Part shown: positions 18,461 to 28,232 of the stretch, piece after piece
Layout: each line of letters starts with the position of its first letter
Numbering within the stretch: the stretch's first letter is position 1
Assembly (NCBI RefSeq): GCF_012349115.1
Contig: NZ_PQIG01000069.1
Coordinates: 52,222 to 116,221, forward strand
DNA length: 64,000 nucleotides
Direction of reading: 5' to 3'
Source: Rhizobium ruizarguesonis
GTDB lineage: Bacteria > Pseudomonadota > Alphaproteobacteria > Rhizobiales > Rhizobiaceae
Notes under the pieces: model-generated
Seen by the model: the letters and a program-made list of their open reading frames with translations, nothing else
Told to the model about the DNA's origin: nothing
The model's database searches: none
Translations under genes and position numbers: made by a program

Positions 18461-18721
18461 ATTGCGTCATCATAAGCAAATTTAAATCGCAACGATCATT
18501 TTTTCGGCTCTGATATTTGAATATTAGAGATGCCTTCTATACCGGATATTAACCATACTTCATCAGCATGAGTTGCGAAGCATAAGGACGACACGTTTCC
18601 CGATAGACAGGAAAAATAGCCGGTTATCGGCTGTCTTCCCGGCGCCGGTTTTTCTCGCCCGACCGGCTTCGCCTTACCAGCCGTAGCAGCAGAAGCTGCT
18701 GCTCATCTCATGGGGACGAGA
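18461..18721. other. Intergenic region upstream of the chemoreceptor gene
   Basis: AT-rich to about 18575, then GC-rich up to the start codon. It must carry the receptor promoter, but I recognise no convincing sigma-factor or regulator site and no gene. Confidence 0.4.
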
Positions 18722-20482
18722 ATGTTTGGTCTATCTTACGATTCGAAATATATTCTCAATGCCATTTCCAAATCGCAGGCGATCATCGAATTCGATCTCA
18801 AGGGAAATATCCTCAAGGCGAACGAGAATTTCTGCAACGCACTTGGTTATCGCCTAGACGAGATCGTCGGCAAACATCACGGCATGTTCTGCGAGCCGGC
18901 CTATACGGCGACCCCGGAATATCGCGCCTTCTGGGCGCGGCTTGGACGCGGCGAATATGATGCCGGTGCTTACAAGCGTCTTGCCAAGGGCAATAGCGAG
19001 ATATGGATCCAGGCTTCTTACAATCCTGTCTTCAAGGGCGGAAAGCCATTCAAGGTGGTGAAATTTGCCGCCGATATCACTGCCGCCAAGAAGCAGGCGG
19101 TCGAGGATTCCGGCAAGCTTCAGGCGATCTCACGGTCGCAGGCAGTGATTGAATTCACCCCGAAGGGCGAGATCCTGACCGCGAACGAGAATTTCTGCAA
19201 AGCCATGGGATATTCCCTGGCCGAGATCACCGGCAAGCATCACAGCATCTTCTGCGAGCCGGCCTATGTCAGCACCGAGGATTACAGCAATTTCTGGCGG
19301 CGTCTCGCCAATGGCGAATTCATTGCCAACGAATTCGTCCGCTTCGGCAAGGACGGCCGCGAAATCTGGATCCAGGCGGCTTATAACCCGATCGTCGATG
19401 CCGACGGCAAGATCTACAAGGTCGTGAAGTTCGCAACCGACGTCACCCAGCGCATGAGCGCGATTTCTCTGCTCGGCGGCGCGCTGCGTCAGTTATCCGA
19501 AGGTGATCTGACAAGGACGCTGGACACGCCCTTCGTCCCCTCGATGGAGCAATTGCGCCAGGATTTCAACACTGCGATCAAAGATCTTGCCGAGACGATG
19601 AAGACGATCGGCGAGAATGCCAGCGCGATCGCCGCCGGCTCACGCGAGATAGGCGCATCGGCGGATTCCTTCTCCAAGCGGACGGAACAGCAAGCCGCCT
19701 CCGTCGAAGAAACCGCAGCCGCGCTGGAAGAGATCACCACCACCGTCAACGATTCCAGCCGTCGCGCCGATGAAGCCGGCCGCCTCGTCGCCATGACCAA
19801 GCAGGGCGCCGAGCAATCCGGTGTCGTTGTCAGCAATGCCGTCGCCGCTATGGGCCAGATCGAACAGTCCTCGCGCGAGATCACCAACATCATCAGCGTC
19901 ATCGACGATATCGCCTTCCAGACCAACCTCCTGGCATTGAATGCCGGCGTCGAGGCGGCCCGCGCCGGCGAAACCGGCAAGGGCTTCGCCGTGGTGGCCC
20001 AGGAGGTGCGGGAGCTGGCCCAGCGCTCCGCCAAAGCTGCCAAGGAGATCAAGGCGCTGATCAACACGTCGGGCGAGCATGTCAGGAACGGCGTCGGCCT
20101 CGTCGGCCGGACTGGTAAGGCGCTCGAAGAGATCGTCGCACAGGTCGGCGATATCGACGGCAATGTCGTCGCCATCGTCGAAGCCTCCAGGGAACAGGCA
20201 ACCGGCCTCAAGGAAATCAACCAGGCGGTCAATACGCTGGATCAGGCAACCCAGCAGAATGCCGCGATGGTCGAGGAGAGCACCGCCGCCAGCCACAGTC
20301 TTGCGAAGGAAGCCGAAACGCTGCGTGTGCTGCTGACGAGGTTCCGTCTGCCGGGCCAGACCCAGACCGCCGGCAGGCATGAGGCAAGACAGACGGGTTC
20401 GCCGGCGCTGCATCTCGTTTCACGTGTCGCAAAGGCGCACGGCGCTGCCGGAGCAACAGCCCAGAGCTGGGAAGAGTTCTGA
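18722..20482 (+). CDS. Soluble methyl-accepting chemotaxis protein with two PAS domains
   Basis: A 586-residue chemoreceptor with no membrane segment. Two tandem PAS domains come first (about residues 10-120 and 132-245). They are near-copies of each other ([20 protein letters not shown] and [20 protein letters not shown]) and contain the GKHHxxFCEPAY motif. A HAMP-like linker is followed by the signalling domain (about 300-545) with the hairpin tip [20 protein letters not shown]. The C-terminus SWEEF fits a CheR tether. The PAS pair suggests sensing of an internal cue such as redox or oxygen, but no haem or flavin residue can be assigned. ATG 18722 follows GGGGACGAG; an ATG at 18710 is possible. 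Confidence 0.93.
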   Translation: MFGLSYDSKYILNAISKSQAIIEFDLKGNILKANENFCNALGYRLDEIVGKHHGMFCEPAYTATPEYRAFWARLGRGEYDAGAYKRLAKGNSEIWIQASYNPVFKGGKPFKVVKFAADITAAKKQAVEDSGKLQAISRSQAVIEFTPKGEILTANENFCKAMGYSLAEITGKHHSIFCEPAYVSTEDYSNFWRRLANGEFIANEFVRFGKDGREIWIQAAYNPIVDADGKIYKVVKFATDVTQRMSAISLLGGALRQLSEGDLTRTLDTPFVPSMEQLRQDFNTAIKDLAETMKTIGENASAIAAGSREIGASADSFSKRTEQQAASVEETAAALEEITTTVNDSSRRADEAGRLVAMTKQGAEQSGVVVSNAVAAMGQIEQSSREITNIISVIDDIAFQTNLLALNAGVEAARAGETGKGFAVVAQEVRELAQRSAKAAKEIKALINTSGEHVRNGVGLVGRTGKALEEIVAQVGDIDGNVVAIVEASREQATGLKEINQAVNTLDQATQQNAAMVEESTAASHSLAKEAETLRVLLTRFRLPGQTQTAGRHEARQTGSPALHLVSRVAKAHGAAGATAQSWEEF

Positions 20483-20511
20483 TCGCGGTCTCCCCGCATG
20501 ACCATTTTACC

Positions 20512-20534
20512 GTGCCGCCGCAAAGCGGCGGCAC
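20512..20534 (+). terminator. Hairpin between convergent receptor and transporter genes
   Basis: GTGCCGCCGC AAA GCGGCGGCAC makes a 10-base stem with a 3-base loop, followed only by TTTG. It is probably a terminator of the receptor gene, with a weak U-tract. Confidence 0.55.
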
Positions 20535-20603
20535 TTTGATCACGTTGAGCTGCATACGAAGATAAGCGCGTCGCGTGATACCCATGCGGCGCGCTTTGAT
20601 GGG

Positions 20604-22262
20604 TTACCCAAAGAGCGCAAAAGTCGCCCTCAGCGTCACCCAGACACCCCAGAGCAGCGGAATGCCGACGACGGCCCAGGCAAGCATCGCCTTGGCGTCC
20701 AGCCCGCCTGTGCCGATGCCGAAGGAACCCGTCGGCCCTGCATTGACGGCCGCCGACTTCGCCTGCAGCGCAGCGACCTCCTCATCGGACATAAACCATT
20801 TGTCCGAAAGCGGCCTGATCAGCGAATTGGCAATAAGCCCGAGCGCCAGCATGCCGGCGAGGATATACATGGTGCCGGTATAAAGGGTTGGACCGGGCGC
20901 TACGCCGGCTGCAATCTGCGCTTCGCGGATATAGTTGACGACGACCGGACCGACGATGCCGGCCGTTGCCCAGGCCGTCAGCAGCCGGCCGTGGATGGCG
21001 CCGACGAACTGCGTGCCGAAAATATCGGCAAGATAGGCCGGGATGGTCGCAAAGCCCCCGCCATACATCGACAGGATGATGCCGAAGGAGAGAACGAACA
21101 GCGCTTTGTTGCCCATGCCTGCGAAAGTGGGCGCCAGCGCATAGAGCACGATGCCGAGGACGAAGAAGCAATAATAGGTATTCTTGCGGCCGATCTTATC
21201 GGACAGCGACGCCCAGAAGAACCGTCCACCGATGTTGAAGAGTGACAGCAAACCGGCAAAACCGGCGGCGATCGTGGCGATCGATGCCTTCTGCCCGGCG
21301 TCGAGCTGGGCGAAGCCGACATCCGGCAGGCCGATCAGCGAGCCGGCGAAGATTTCCTGCAGCATCGGCGAGGCCATGCCGAGAACGCCGATACCGGCCG
21401 AAACGTTGAGGCAAAGCACCGCCCAGATCAGCCAGAACTGCTTGGTCTTGTGGGCATCGCCGAGGTGCACATGTTTGGTGGTGATCATTGTGCTCTTGGC
21501 CACAGGCGGTGTCCAACCCTCAGGACGCCAGCCTGCCGGCGGAATGCGATAGCCGAAGGCGCCGCCCATCATGAATACGAAATAGATCGCCGCCATGACG
21601 ATGAAGGTCTGCCAGACGCCGACCGAACTGTCGGTCTTGAAGGCGTTCATCAGCAGGTTGGCAAGCGGGGCGCCGATCATCGCACCGCCGCCGAAGCCCA
21701 TGATCGCCATGCCGGTCGCCATGCCGCGCCGGTCGGGAAACCACTTGATCAGCGTCGAGACCGGCGAGATGTAGCCGAGGCCGAGACCGATGCCGCCGAT
21801 AACGCCGGCACCGAGCCACATCATCCAGAGCTGATGGGTGATGACGCCGATCGCGGCAAGAATGATGCCGCCGCACCAGCAGCAGGCGGAAACGACGCCC
21901 GCCTTGCGCGGACCGGCGCGCTCAAGCCAGCCGCCCCAGATGGCGGCGGATGAACCAAGCAGAACGAAGAACAGCGTATAGATCCAGCCGAGGTCGGCAA
22001 CACGCCAGTCGCAGGTCGTGGTGAACAGCGCCGAGGCGAGTGTCAGATCGGGGCAGGCCGTCGAGGCCGTGATCCCGAGCGACTTGGAAAGCGGCAGCCA
22101 GAAGACGCTGAAACCATAGGCCATGCCGATGCAGAGATGGATGGCGAGCGCGGCCGGCGGCACCAGCCACCGATTGAACCCGGGCCTTGCGACGATCCTT
22201 TCACGATCGAGCAGGCCTACCCCCGCCAACGCCCCGTCTGTACGTGTTCCCGCTGCTACCAT
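20604..22262 (-). CDS. MFS transporter of the oxalate/formate antiporter (OFA) family
   Basis: Inner-membrane carrier of 552 residues with about 12-14 membrane segments. The OFA pattern is visible: MAYGFSVFWLPLSKSLGI, GLGYISPVSTLIKWFPDRRGMATG, and the long second half with FWLIWAVLCLNVSAGIGVLG and FNIGGRFFWASLSDKIGRKNTY. A long loop with a CPDLTLASALFTTTCDW insertion separates the first segments, as in some proteobacterial members. ATG 22262 has AAGGAGGAG upstream; the longer frame from 22328 only translates a 16-base tandem repeat. It lies next to the fds formate dehydrogenase genes in the same orientation, so formate, oxalate or a similar monocarboxylate is the likely cargo. Confidence 0.9.
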   Translation of the reverse strand: MVAAGTRTDGALAGVGLLDRERIVARPGFNRWLVPPAALAIHLCIGMAYGFSVFWLPLSKSLGITASTACPDLTLASALFTTTCDWRVADLGWIYTLFFVLLGSSAAIWGGWLERAGPRKAGVVSACCWCGGIILAAIGVITHQLWMMWLGAGVIGGIGLGLGYISPVSTLIKWFPDRRGMATGMAIMGFGGGAMIGAPLANLLMNAFKTDSSVGVWQTFIVMAAIYFVFMMGGAFGYRIPPAGWRPEGWTPPVAKSTMITTKHVHLGDAHKTKQFWLIWAVLCLNVSAGIGVLGMASPMLQEIFAGSLIGLPDVGFAQLDAGQKASIATIAAGFAGLLSLFNIGGRFFWASLSDKIGRKNTYYCFFVLGIVLYALAPTFAGMGNKALFVLSFGIILSMYGGGFATIPAYLADIFGTQFVGAIHGRLLTAWATAGIVGPVVVNYIREAQIAAGVAPGPTLYTGTMYILAGMLALGLIANSLIRPLSDKWFMSDEEVAALQAKSAAVNAGPTGSFGIGTGGLDAKAMLAWAVVGIPLLWGVWVTLRATFALFG

Positions 22263-22275
22263 GAACAACTCCTCC

Positions 22276-22315
22276 TTGATTCGGACCTGGCTTGATTCGG
22301 ACCTGGCTTGATTCA
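22276..22315. repeat. 16-base tandem direct repeat in the transporter leader
   Basis: TTGATTCGGACCTGGC occurs twice head to tail, followed by a third partial copy TTGATTC. It sits immediately upstream of the ribosome-binding site of the OFA-type gene. Confidence 0.85.
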
Positions 22316-22404
22316 GATTTATTGTCACCGGCGCATGCGTAGGCAGCTTGCTCCTGCCTCCCCTCCCGCATGGGCCGATGCTGGTTATCGGACCTAAGCA
22401 TGGC

Positions 22405-22500
22405 GCGCAAAAGTGTGCAGCGGTTTTACGGTAACGACATGCGTTGGAAATAAAGACCTAAAGCGCGAGAAGCCAATCTGAAAGATTGCGACGCGCTTTA
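22405..22500. repeat. Dispersed intergenic repeat (family C), copy 1
   Basis: AAAAGTGTGCAGCGGTTTT, then AACGACATGC and AAAGCGC. The last part is a stem between AAAGCGCG and CGCGCTTT. The same order of motifs occurs at 62514-62609. Its last three bases supply the fdsD stop codon. Confidence 0.8.
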
Positions 22501-22734
22501 GTGTGTCACCGGCTCCGGCTTTCGGATCAGAGGAGCGGCCTGAAGCACGAGCGCATCCAGGCCGTTTTCCTCATTCTCCAGAATTTCGAACAATTGCCGC
22601 CGCATGCGCGGGTCCCAGAATTTGTTGATATGGGTGGCGACCCCCTGCGCGGCCTCGCTTTGCGGCTGGCTCTTGAAGAAGGTGGCGATCTGGTTTGCCA
22701 TATAGACGAGCTTGGTCTTGGTATCATGCGACAT
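22498..22734 (-). CDS. fdsD: Formate dehydrogenase accessory/delta subunit FdsD
   Basis: A 78-residue protein of the NAD-dependent formate dehydrogenase operons (fdsGBACD). Characteristic features are KLVYMANQIATFFKSQP and HINKFWDPRMRRQLFEIL; the FWDPRMR motif is typical of the family. Its role is small-subunit or maturation support of the cytoplasmic molybdenum enzyme. The ATG at 22734 overlaps the end of fdhD. The stop codon is the last base triplet of a dispersed repeat, so the C-terminus directly borders non-genic DNA. Confidence 0.88.
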   Translation of the reverse strand: MSHDTKTKLVYMANQIATFFKSQPQSEAAQGVATHINKFWDPRMRRQLFEILENEENGLDALVLQAAPLIRKPEPVTH

Positions 22735-23548
22735 CGGCAATGCTTCCGGGCGAGATGCGGTGCGGGTGGGTGAAGATCTCGAAATCCTCGCCGCGCACCA
22801 GCGCGACGAGCGTCATGCCGGCTTCTTCGGCCGTGCGGATGGCGAGAGCCGTCGGCGCCGATATGGCGATGAGCACCGGGCTGCCGAGGATCGCCGCCTT
22901 CTGCACCATCTCGACGGAGAGCCGGCTGGTGACGACAACGGCACCGTCCCCGCCTCTTTCACTGGCGCGGATGACGGCGCCGCAGAGCTTGTCCAGCGCA
23001 TTGTGCCGGCCGACATCTTCGCGCACGGCAACCAGCCCGCTGCCGGGACGATAGAATCCGGCGCCATGCACCGCCCGCGTCTCATGATGCAGCGGCTGTG
23101 CCTCGTTCAGAAGCGAAATGGCGCGGACGATATCCGCATGCGACAATGCCAACGGCGATGTCGAAACGTCAGGCACCGGCCGTACCGCCTGTTCGATCGA
23201 TTCGATGCCGCAAAGCCCGCAGCCGACCGGCCCTGCCATGCTGCGGCGCCGTGCCCGCAGCCGATCGGCGACGTCGTCGACCAGGCTCACCTGCACATCG
23301 ATCCCCTGCTCACCCTCGACGACCTCGATGCCCGATATCTCCGCCGGCCCGGCAATGATGCCTTCGGTCAGGCTGAATCCGACGGCAAAATCCTCGAGAT
23401 CCGCAGGCGTTGCCATCATCACCGCATGCGAACTGCCGCCATAGGAAAAGGCGATCGGCACCTCTTCCGGCACGATTCGCGAACCGGTCTGCAGGATGCC
23501 GTTGCGGCGGGCGGTTTCGGGGGCATGGGCAGTGACGGTGAAGGTCAT
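22724..23548 (-). CDS. fdhD: Formate dehydrogenase accessory sulfurtransferase FdhD/FdsC
   Basis: A 274-residue cytoplasmic protein that inserts the terminal sulfur on the bis-MGD molybdenum cofactor before it enters formate dehydrogenase. The catalytic cysteine loop is CGLCG (C110, C113) and the cofactor-binding segment includes REDVGRHNALDKLCG, both signatures of the family. It is located between fdsA and fdsD, as in other fds operons, but 190 bases behind fdsA, with a palindromic repeat element in the gap that could alter expression. The 3' end overlaps fdsD by 11 bases. Confidence 0.95.
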   Translation of the reverse strand: MTFTVTAHAPETARRNGILQTGSRIVPEEVPIAFSYGGSSHAVMMATPADLEDFAVGFSLTEGIIAGPAEISGIEVVEGEQGIDVQVSLVDDVADRLRARRRSMAGPVGCGLCGIESIEQAVRPVPDVSTSPLALSHADIVRAISLLNEAQPLHHETRAVHGAGFYRPGSGLVAVREDVGRHNALDKLCGAVIRASERGGDGAVVVTSRLSVEMVQKAAILGSPVLIAISAPTALAIRTAEEAGMTLVALVRGEDFEIFTHPHRISPGSIADVA

Positions 23549-23555
23549 GATGCAA

Positions 23556-23735
23556 ACTCCATCTTCTCCCCCGCGGGGAGAAGATGCCCGTCAGGGCAGA
23601 TGAGGGGGTGAGCGACAATAGGAGCGAACGAACGAGCGAAAGCGAGGTCGCATTTGCCGAGCCGCCCCCTCATCCGCCCTCCGGGCACCTTCTCCCCGAG
23701 GGGAGAAGGGAAAGCCACACCAGACCGCCCCCACA
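23556..23735. repeat. RIME-like inverted intergenic element between fdsA and fdhD
   Basis: Two related blocks in opposite orientation. The left block runs CTTCTCCCCCGCGGGGAGAAG, then TGCCCGTCAGGGCA, then GATGAGGGGG. The right block, read on the other strand, is CTTCTCCCCTCGGGGAGAAG, then TGCCCGGAGGGCGGATGAGGGG. Each block folds into two hairpins. This resembles the Rhizobium-specific intergenic mosaic elements known in rhizobia. Confidence 0.75.
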
Positions 23736-23738
23736 TCG

Positions 23739-26618
23739 TCACTCCGCCGCCTCGAGTTTGCCGGCGATGCGGCGTGACTGACGCGCCTGCTCGTCATATT
23801 CCAGCTGCCATTCACTCGGCCCGTTGGAGGGCGAGACCTGCACCGCCGTCACCTTGTATTCCGGGCAGTTCGTCGCCCAGTCGGAGAAATCGGTGGTGAT
23901 GACGTTCGCCTGCGTATTGGGATGATGGAAGGTCGTGTAGACGACACCCGGCGCGACGCGATCGGTGATCAGTGCCCTGAGCGTCGTGTCGCCGGAGCGG
24001 CTGCCGAGCTTCACCCAGTCGCCGTCGCGAACGCCGCGTTGCTCGGCATCGTGCGGATGGATTTCCAGCCGGTCTTCCGCATGCCAGACGACATTCTCGG
24101 TCCGCCGTGTCTGCGCCCCGACATTGTACTGGCTGAGGATGCGGCCGGTTGTCAGCAGCAGCGGGAAGCGCGGACCGGTGCGCTCGTCGGTCGCCACATA
24201 TTCGGTGCGGATGAACTTGCCCTTGCCGCGCACGAAGCCATTGACATGCATGATCGGCGAGCCGAGCGGGTTCTTCTCGTTACAGGGCCACTGCACCGAG
24301 CCCATTTTATCGAGATAGTCGTAGGAGACCATCGCGAAACTCGGCGTCGTCGCGGCGATCTCGTCCATGATCTCCGACGGATGGGTGTAATTCCAGTCGA
24401 GCCCCATCGCCTGGGCAAGCTTCTGCGTCACTTCCCAGTCGCCATAGCCGTTGCGCGGCGACATTACCTTGCGCACGCGGTTGATGCGGCGCTCGGCATT
24501 GGTGAAGGTGCCGTCCTTCTCGAGGAAGGTCGAGCCCGGCAGGAAGACATGGGCGTAATTGGCGGTCTCGTTGAGGAACAGATCCTGCACGACGACGCAT
24601 TCCATCGCCGCAAGCCCGGCCGCGACATGTTTGGTATCGGGATCGGACTGCAGGATGTCTTCGCCCTGGATGTAGATGCCTTTGAAGGAGCCGTCGACTG
24701 CCGCATCCAGCATGTTCGGAATACGCAGGCCCGGCTCGTTGTTGAGCTTCACACCCCAGAGCTTTTCGAAGATATCACGCGTCGCATCGTCGGAAATGTG
24801 CCGGTAGCCCGGCAGTTCGTGCGGGAAGGAACCCATGTCGCAGGAGCCCTGCACATTGTTCTGGCCGCGCAGCGGGTTCACGCCGACGCCGGGACGGCCG
24901 ATATTGCCGGTCGCCATCGCCAGGTTGGCGATCGCAATGACCGTGGTCGAGCCCTGGCTGTGTTCGGTGACGCCGAGGCCGTAGTAGATCGCACCATTGC
25001 CGCCTTTGGCATAGAGCCTTGCCGCGCCGCGCAGATCCGCGGCCGGCACGCCGGTGAAGATCTCGGTCTGCTCGGGACTATGCTGCGGTTCGGCGACGAA
25101 GGCCGCCCAGTCCTCGAACTCCGACCAGTCGCAGCGCTCGCGGATGAACGCCTCGTCAAAGAGGCCTTCGGTGACGATCACATGCGCCAGCGCCGTCATG
25201 ACCGCGACATTGGTGCCGGGCTTCAGCGGCAGGTGATACGAGGCCTCGATATGCGGCGAGCGGACGATATCGGTGCGGCGCGGATCGATGACGATAAGCT
25301 TGGCGCCCTGGCGCAGCCGCTTCTTCAGCCGCGAGCCGAACACCGGATGCCCGTCGGTCGGATTGGCGCCGATGACGACGACGACATCCGAATGCTCGAC
25401 GCTGTCGAAATCCTGCGTGCCCGCCGACGTGCCGAACGTCTGGCCGAGACCGTAGCCGGTCGGCGAATGGCAGACGCGGGCGCAGGTATCGACATTGTTA
25501 TTGCCGAAGCCGGCGCGGATCAGCTTCTGCACCAGATACGTTTCCTCATTGGTGCAGCGCGACGAGGTGATGCCGCCAATCGCCTCGCGACCGTATTGAT
25601 ACTGGATGCGGCGGAACTCCAGCGCCACATGCGCGAAGGCCTCATCCCAGCTCACTTCCCGCCAGGGATCGCTGACCTTTTCGCGGATCATCGGATTGAG
25701 GATGCGGTCCTTGTGGGTGGAATAGCCATAGGCGAAGCGGCCCTTGACGCAGGAATGGCCGCGATTGGCCTGACCGTCCTTCCACGGCACCATGCGCACC
25801 AGTTCCTCGCCGCGCATCTCCGCCTTGAAAGAACAGCCAACGCCGCAATAGGCGCAGGTCGTCACGGCCGAATGCTCCGGCTGGCCGATCTGGATCACCG
25901 ATTTCTCCGTCAGCGTCGCCGTCGGGCAGGCCTGGACGCAGGCACCGCAGGAAACGCATTCGGAATCGATGAAATGCTCGTGCATGCCGGGCGAAACGCG
26001 TGAGCCGAAGCCGCGGCCCTCGATCGTCAGCGCGAAGGTGCCCTGCACTTCCTCGCAGGCGCGCACGCAGCGCGAACAGACGATGCACTTGGAGGGATCA
26101 TAGGTGAAATAAGGATTGGATTCGTCCTTCGGCATCCATTTCAGATTGATGTCGCCATTGCTGCGCGCCTTGACGTGATTGTCGCCCTCATAGCCGTAGC
26201 GAACATCGCGCAGGCCAACGGCGCCTGCCATGTCCTGCAATTCGCAATCGCCGTTGGCCGCGCAGGTGAGACAGTCGAGCGGATGGTCGGAAATATAGAG
26301 TTCCATCACGCCGCGGCGGATATCCTTCAGCCGCCCCGTCTGCGTGTGCACCACCATGTTTGCCGCCACCGGCGTCGTGCAGGAGGAGGGTGTACCGTTG
26401 CGGCCCTCGATCTCGACGAGGCAGAGCCGGCAGGAGCCGAAAGCGTCGACCATATCGGTGGCACAGAGCTTTGGCACCTTGATGCCGGCCTCCATCGAGG
26501 CGCGCATGATGGAGGTGCCCTCCGGCACGCTGATCTGCTGTCCGTCGATGGTGAGCCTCACCATGGCCTCGGATTTCGAAGCCGGGGTCCCGTAGTCGAT
26601 TTCATGGATGAGAGACAT
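23739..26618 (-). CDS. fdsA: NAD-dependent formate dehydrogenase, catalytic alpha subunit
   Basis: Oxidises formate to CO2 at a bis-MGD molybdenum centre and passes electrons through a chain of iron-sulfur clusters; cytoplasmic, 959 residues. N-terminal [2Fe-2S] domain with C52, C63, C66, C80. His-Cys3 cluster with H112, C116, C119, C125. Two [4Fe-4S] clusters with C178, C181, C184, C188 and C221, C224, C227, C231. The molybdopterin domain has a further cluster (C255, C258, C262, C290). The Mo ligand is C383 in RVCHSPTG, adjacent to the catalytic histidine. Cysteine replaces the selenocysteine of E. coli FdhF. The gene lies in the fdsG-fdsB-fdsA order of the operon. Confidence 0.97.
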   Translation of the reverse strand: MSLIHEIDYGTPASKSEAMVRLTIDGQQISVPEGTSIMRASMEAGIKVPKLCATDMVDAFGSCRLCLVEIEGRNGTPSSCTTPVAANMVVHTQTGRLKDIRRGVMELYISDHPLDCLTCAANGDCELQDMAGAVGLRDVRYGYEGDNHVKARSNGDINLKWMPKDESNPYFTYDPSKCIVCSRCVRACEEVQGTFALTIEGRGFGSRVSPGMHEHFIDSECVSCGACVQACPTATLTEKSVIQIGQPEHSAVTTCAYCGVGCSFKAEMRGEELVRMVPWKDGQANRGHSCVKGRFAYGYSTHKDRILNPMIREKVSDPWREVSWDEAFAHVALEFRRIQYQYGREAIGGITSSRCTNEETYLVQKLIRAGFGNNNVDTCARVCHSPTGYGLGQTFGTSAGTQDFDSVEHSDVVVVIGANPTDGHPVFGSRLKKRLRQGAKLIVIDPRRTDIVRSPHIEASYHLPLKPGTNVAVMTALAHVIVTEGLFDEAFIRERCDWSEFEDWAAFVAEPQHSPEQTEIFTGVPAADLRGAARLYAKGGNGAIYYGLGVTEHSQGSTTVIAIANLAMATGNIGRPGVGVNPLRGQNNVQGSCDMGSFPHELPGYRHISDDATRDIFEKLWGVKLNNEPGLRIPNMLDAAVDGSFKGIYIQGEDILQSDPDTKHVAAGLAAMECVVVQDLFLNETANYAHVFLPGSTFLEKDGTFTNAERRINRVRKVMSPRNGYGDWEVTQKLAQAMGLDWNYTHPSEIMDEIAATTPSFAMVSYDYLDKMGSVQWPCNEKNPLGSPIMHVNGFVRGKGKFIRTEYVATDERTGPRFPLLLTTGRILSQYNVGAQTRRTENVVWHAEDRLEIHPHDAEQRGVRDGDWVKLGSRSGDTTLRALITDRVAPGVVYTTFHHPNTQANVITTDFSDWATNCPEYKVTAVQVSPSNGPSEWQLEYDEQARQSRRIAGKLEAAE

Positions 26619-26675
26619 GATGGGTCTCCTTGCTTGAGATGGTGAGGTCAGCGCAGGCGTTCCATGAAAACCGCG

Positions 26676-28232
26676 TCATTCCGCCGCCTCCACCAGAGGT
26701 GCCGGCGAAAAATCCTCTGGGAAATGCGTCATGGCGCTCATCACCGGATAGGGCGTGAAACCACCCAGCGCACAGAGCGAGCCGAACTTCATCGTGTTGC
26801 AGAGATCGGCAAGCAGCACCCGGTTCTTCTCCGGTTCGATGCCGTGAGCGATCTTGTCGGCCGTCTCCACGCCGCGCGTCGAGCCGATGCGGCAGGGCGT
26901 GCACTTGCCGCAGCTTTCGACGGCGCAGAATTCCATCGCGAAACGCGCCTGTTTCAGCATATCGGCCGTGTCGTCGAAGACGACGATGCCGGCATGGCCG
27001 ATCAGCCCGTCTTTGGCGGCAAAGGATTCGTAATCGAACGGCGTGTCGAACAGCGCCCGCGGGAAATAGGCGCCGAGCGGTCCGCCGACCTGCACGGCTT
27101 TGACCGGCCGTCCCGTCACTGTACCGCCACCGATCCTGTCGACAATATCTCCGAGCGAAAGACCGAAGGCCGTCTCAAAGAGGCCGCCATATCTAACATT
27201 GCCGGCAATCTGCAGCGGGATGGTGCCGCGTGAGCGGCCCATGCCGAAATCGCGGTAGAAGGCCGCACCCTTTTCCATGATGACCGGCACCGAAGCCAGT
27301 GAGATCACGTTGTTGATGACGGTCGGACAGTTAAACAGCCCCTTATGCGCCGGCAGCGGCGGCTTGGCACGCACGATGCCGCGCTTGCCTTCGAGGCTGT
27401 TGAGCAGCGCCGTCTCCTCGCCGCAGACATAGGCGCCGGCGCCGGTGCGCACTTCGATATCGAAGGCGCGGCCCGAGCCGAGCACCGATGGCCCGAGAAT
27501 GCCTGCCTGGCGCGCGATGCCGACGGCCTCGGTCATGACAGCGATCGCATGCGGATATTCCGAGCGCGTATAGACGAAACCCTTCGTTGCCCCGGTCGCA
27601 AGCCCTGATATCACCATGCCCTCGATCAACACGAAGGGATCGCCCTCCATGATCATCCGGTCGGCGAAGGTGCCGCTGTCGCCTTCATCGGCATTGCAGA
27701 CGATATATTTGCGTTCACCGATTGCATCGAGAACGGTCTTCCACTTGATGCCCGTCGGGAAACCCGCGCCGCCGCGCCCGCGCAAGCCGGAGTCCGTGAC
27801 TTCCTTGACCACGTCGGCTGAAGTCATCGAAATGGCGCGGCGTAGGCCGGCGAGGCCGCCGTGAGCCTCGTAATCGCTAAGCGAAAGCGGATCGATGACG
27901 CCGCAGCGGGCGAAGGTCAGGCGGGTTTGTTCCTTGAGGAACGGGAGGTCTTCAACCTCCCCGAGACAGAGCCGATGCTCGCCTCCATCAATCATCCCGG
28001 CATCGAACAGATCAGCCACATCCTTTGACTTCACCGGTCCATAGCCGATGCGCTTGCCGGCAACCTCGACCTCGACCAGCGGCTCCAGCCAGAACATTCC
28101 GCGCGAGCCGTTGCGCACGATCTCGGCATCGAAGCCGCGGGCGGCGATCTCCTGGGCAATCGCCTTTGCCACCTTTTCGGCCCCGAGCGCCAGCGCTGCG
28201 GCATCGCGCGGAACATATATCCTGACCGTCAT
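26676..28232 (-). CDS. fdsB: NAD-dependent formate dehydrogenase, beta subunit
   Basis: The 518-residue diaphorase subunit that binds FMN and NAD and hands electrons from the catalytic subunit to NAD+. An N-terminal thioredoxin-like domain covers about residues 1-120, and a NuoF-like core follows. Visible are the FMN/NAD region GLRGRGGAGFPTGIKW and VCNADEGDSGTF, TGAGAYVCGEETALLNSLEG, and the C-terminal [4Fe-4S] motif SCGKCTPCRIG plus the distal cysteine in GSLCALGG. It overlaps fdsG by ATGA and precedes fdsA by 57 bases. Confidence 0.96.
   Translation of the reverse strand: MTVRIYVPRDAAALALGAEKVAKAIAQEIAARGFDAEIVRNGSRGMFWLEPLVEVEVAGKRIGYGPVKSKDVADLFDAGMIDGGEHRLCLGEVEDLPFLKEQTRLTFARCGVIDPLSLSDYEAHGGLAGLRRAISMTSADVVKEVTDSGLRGRGGAGFPTGIKWKTVLDAIGERKYIVCNADEGDSGTFADRMIMEGDPFVLIEGMVISGLATGATKGFVYTRSEYPHAIAVMTEAVGIARQAGILGPSVLGSGRAFDIEVRTGAGAYVCGEETALLNSLEGKRGIVRAKPPLPAHKGLFNCPTVINNVISLASVPVIMEKGAAFYRDFGMGRSRGTIPLQIAGNVRYGGLFETAFGLSLGDIVDRIGGGTVTGRPVKAVQVGGPLGAYFPRALFDTPFDYESFAAKDGLIGHAGIVVFDDTADMLKQARFAMEFCAVESCGKCTPCRIGSTRGVETADKIAHGIEPEKNRVLLADLCNTMKFGSLCALGGFTPYPVMSAMTHFPEDFSPAPLVEAAE

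Noticed and set aside
23922..26003. Plus-strand ORF of 693 residues opposite fdsA
   Set aside because: fdsA is intact on the other strand with every cluster ligand; no family features on this frame.
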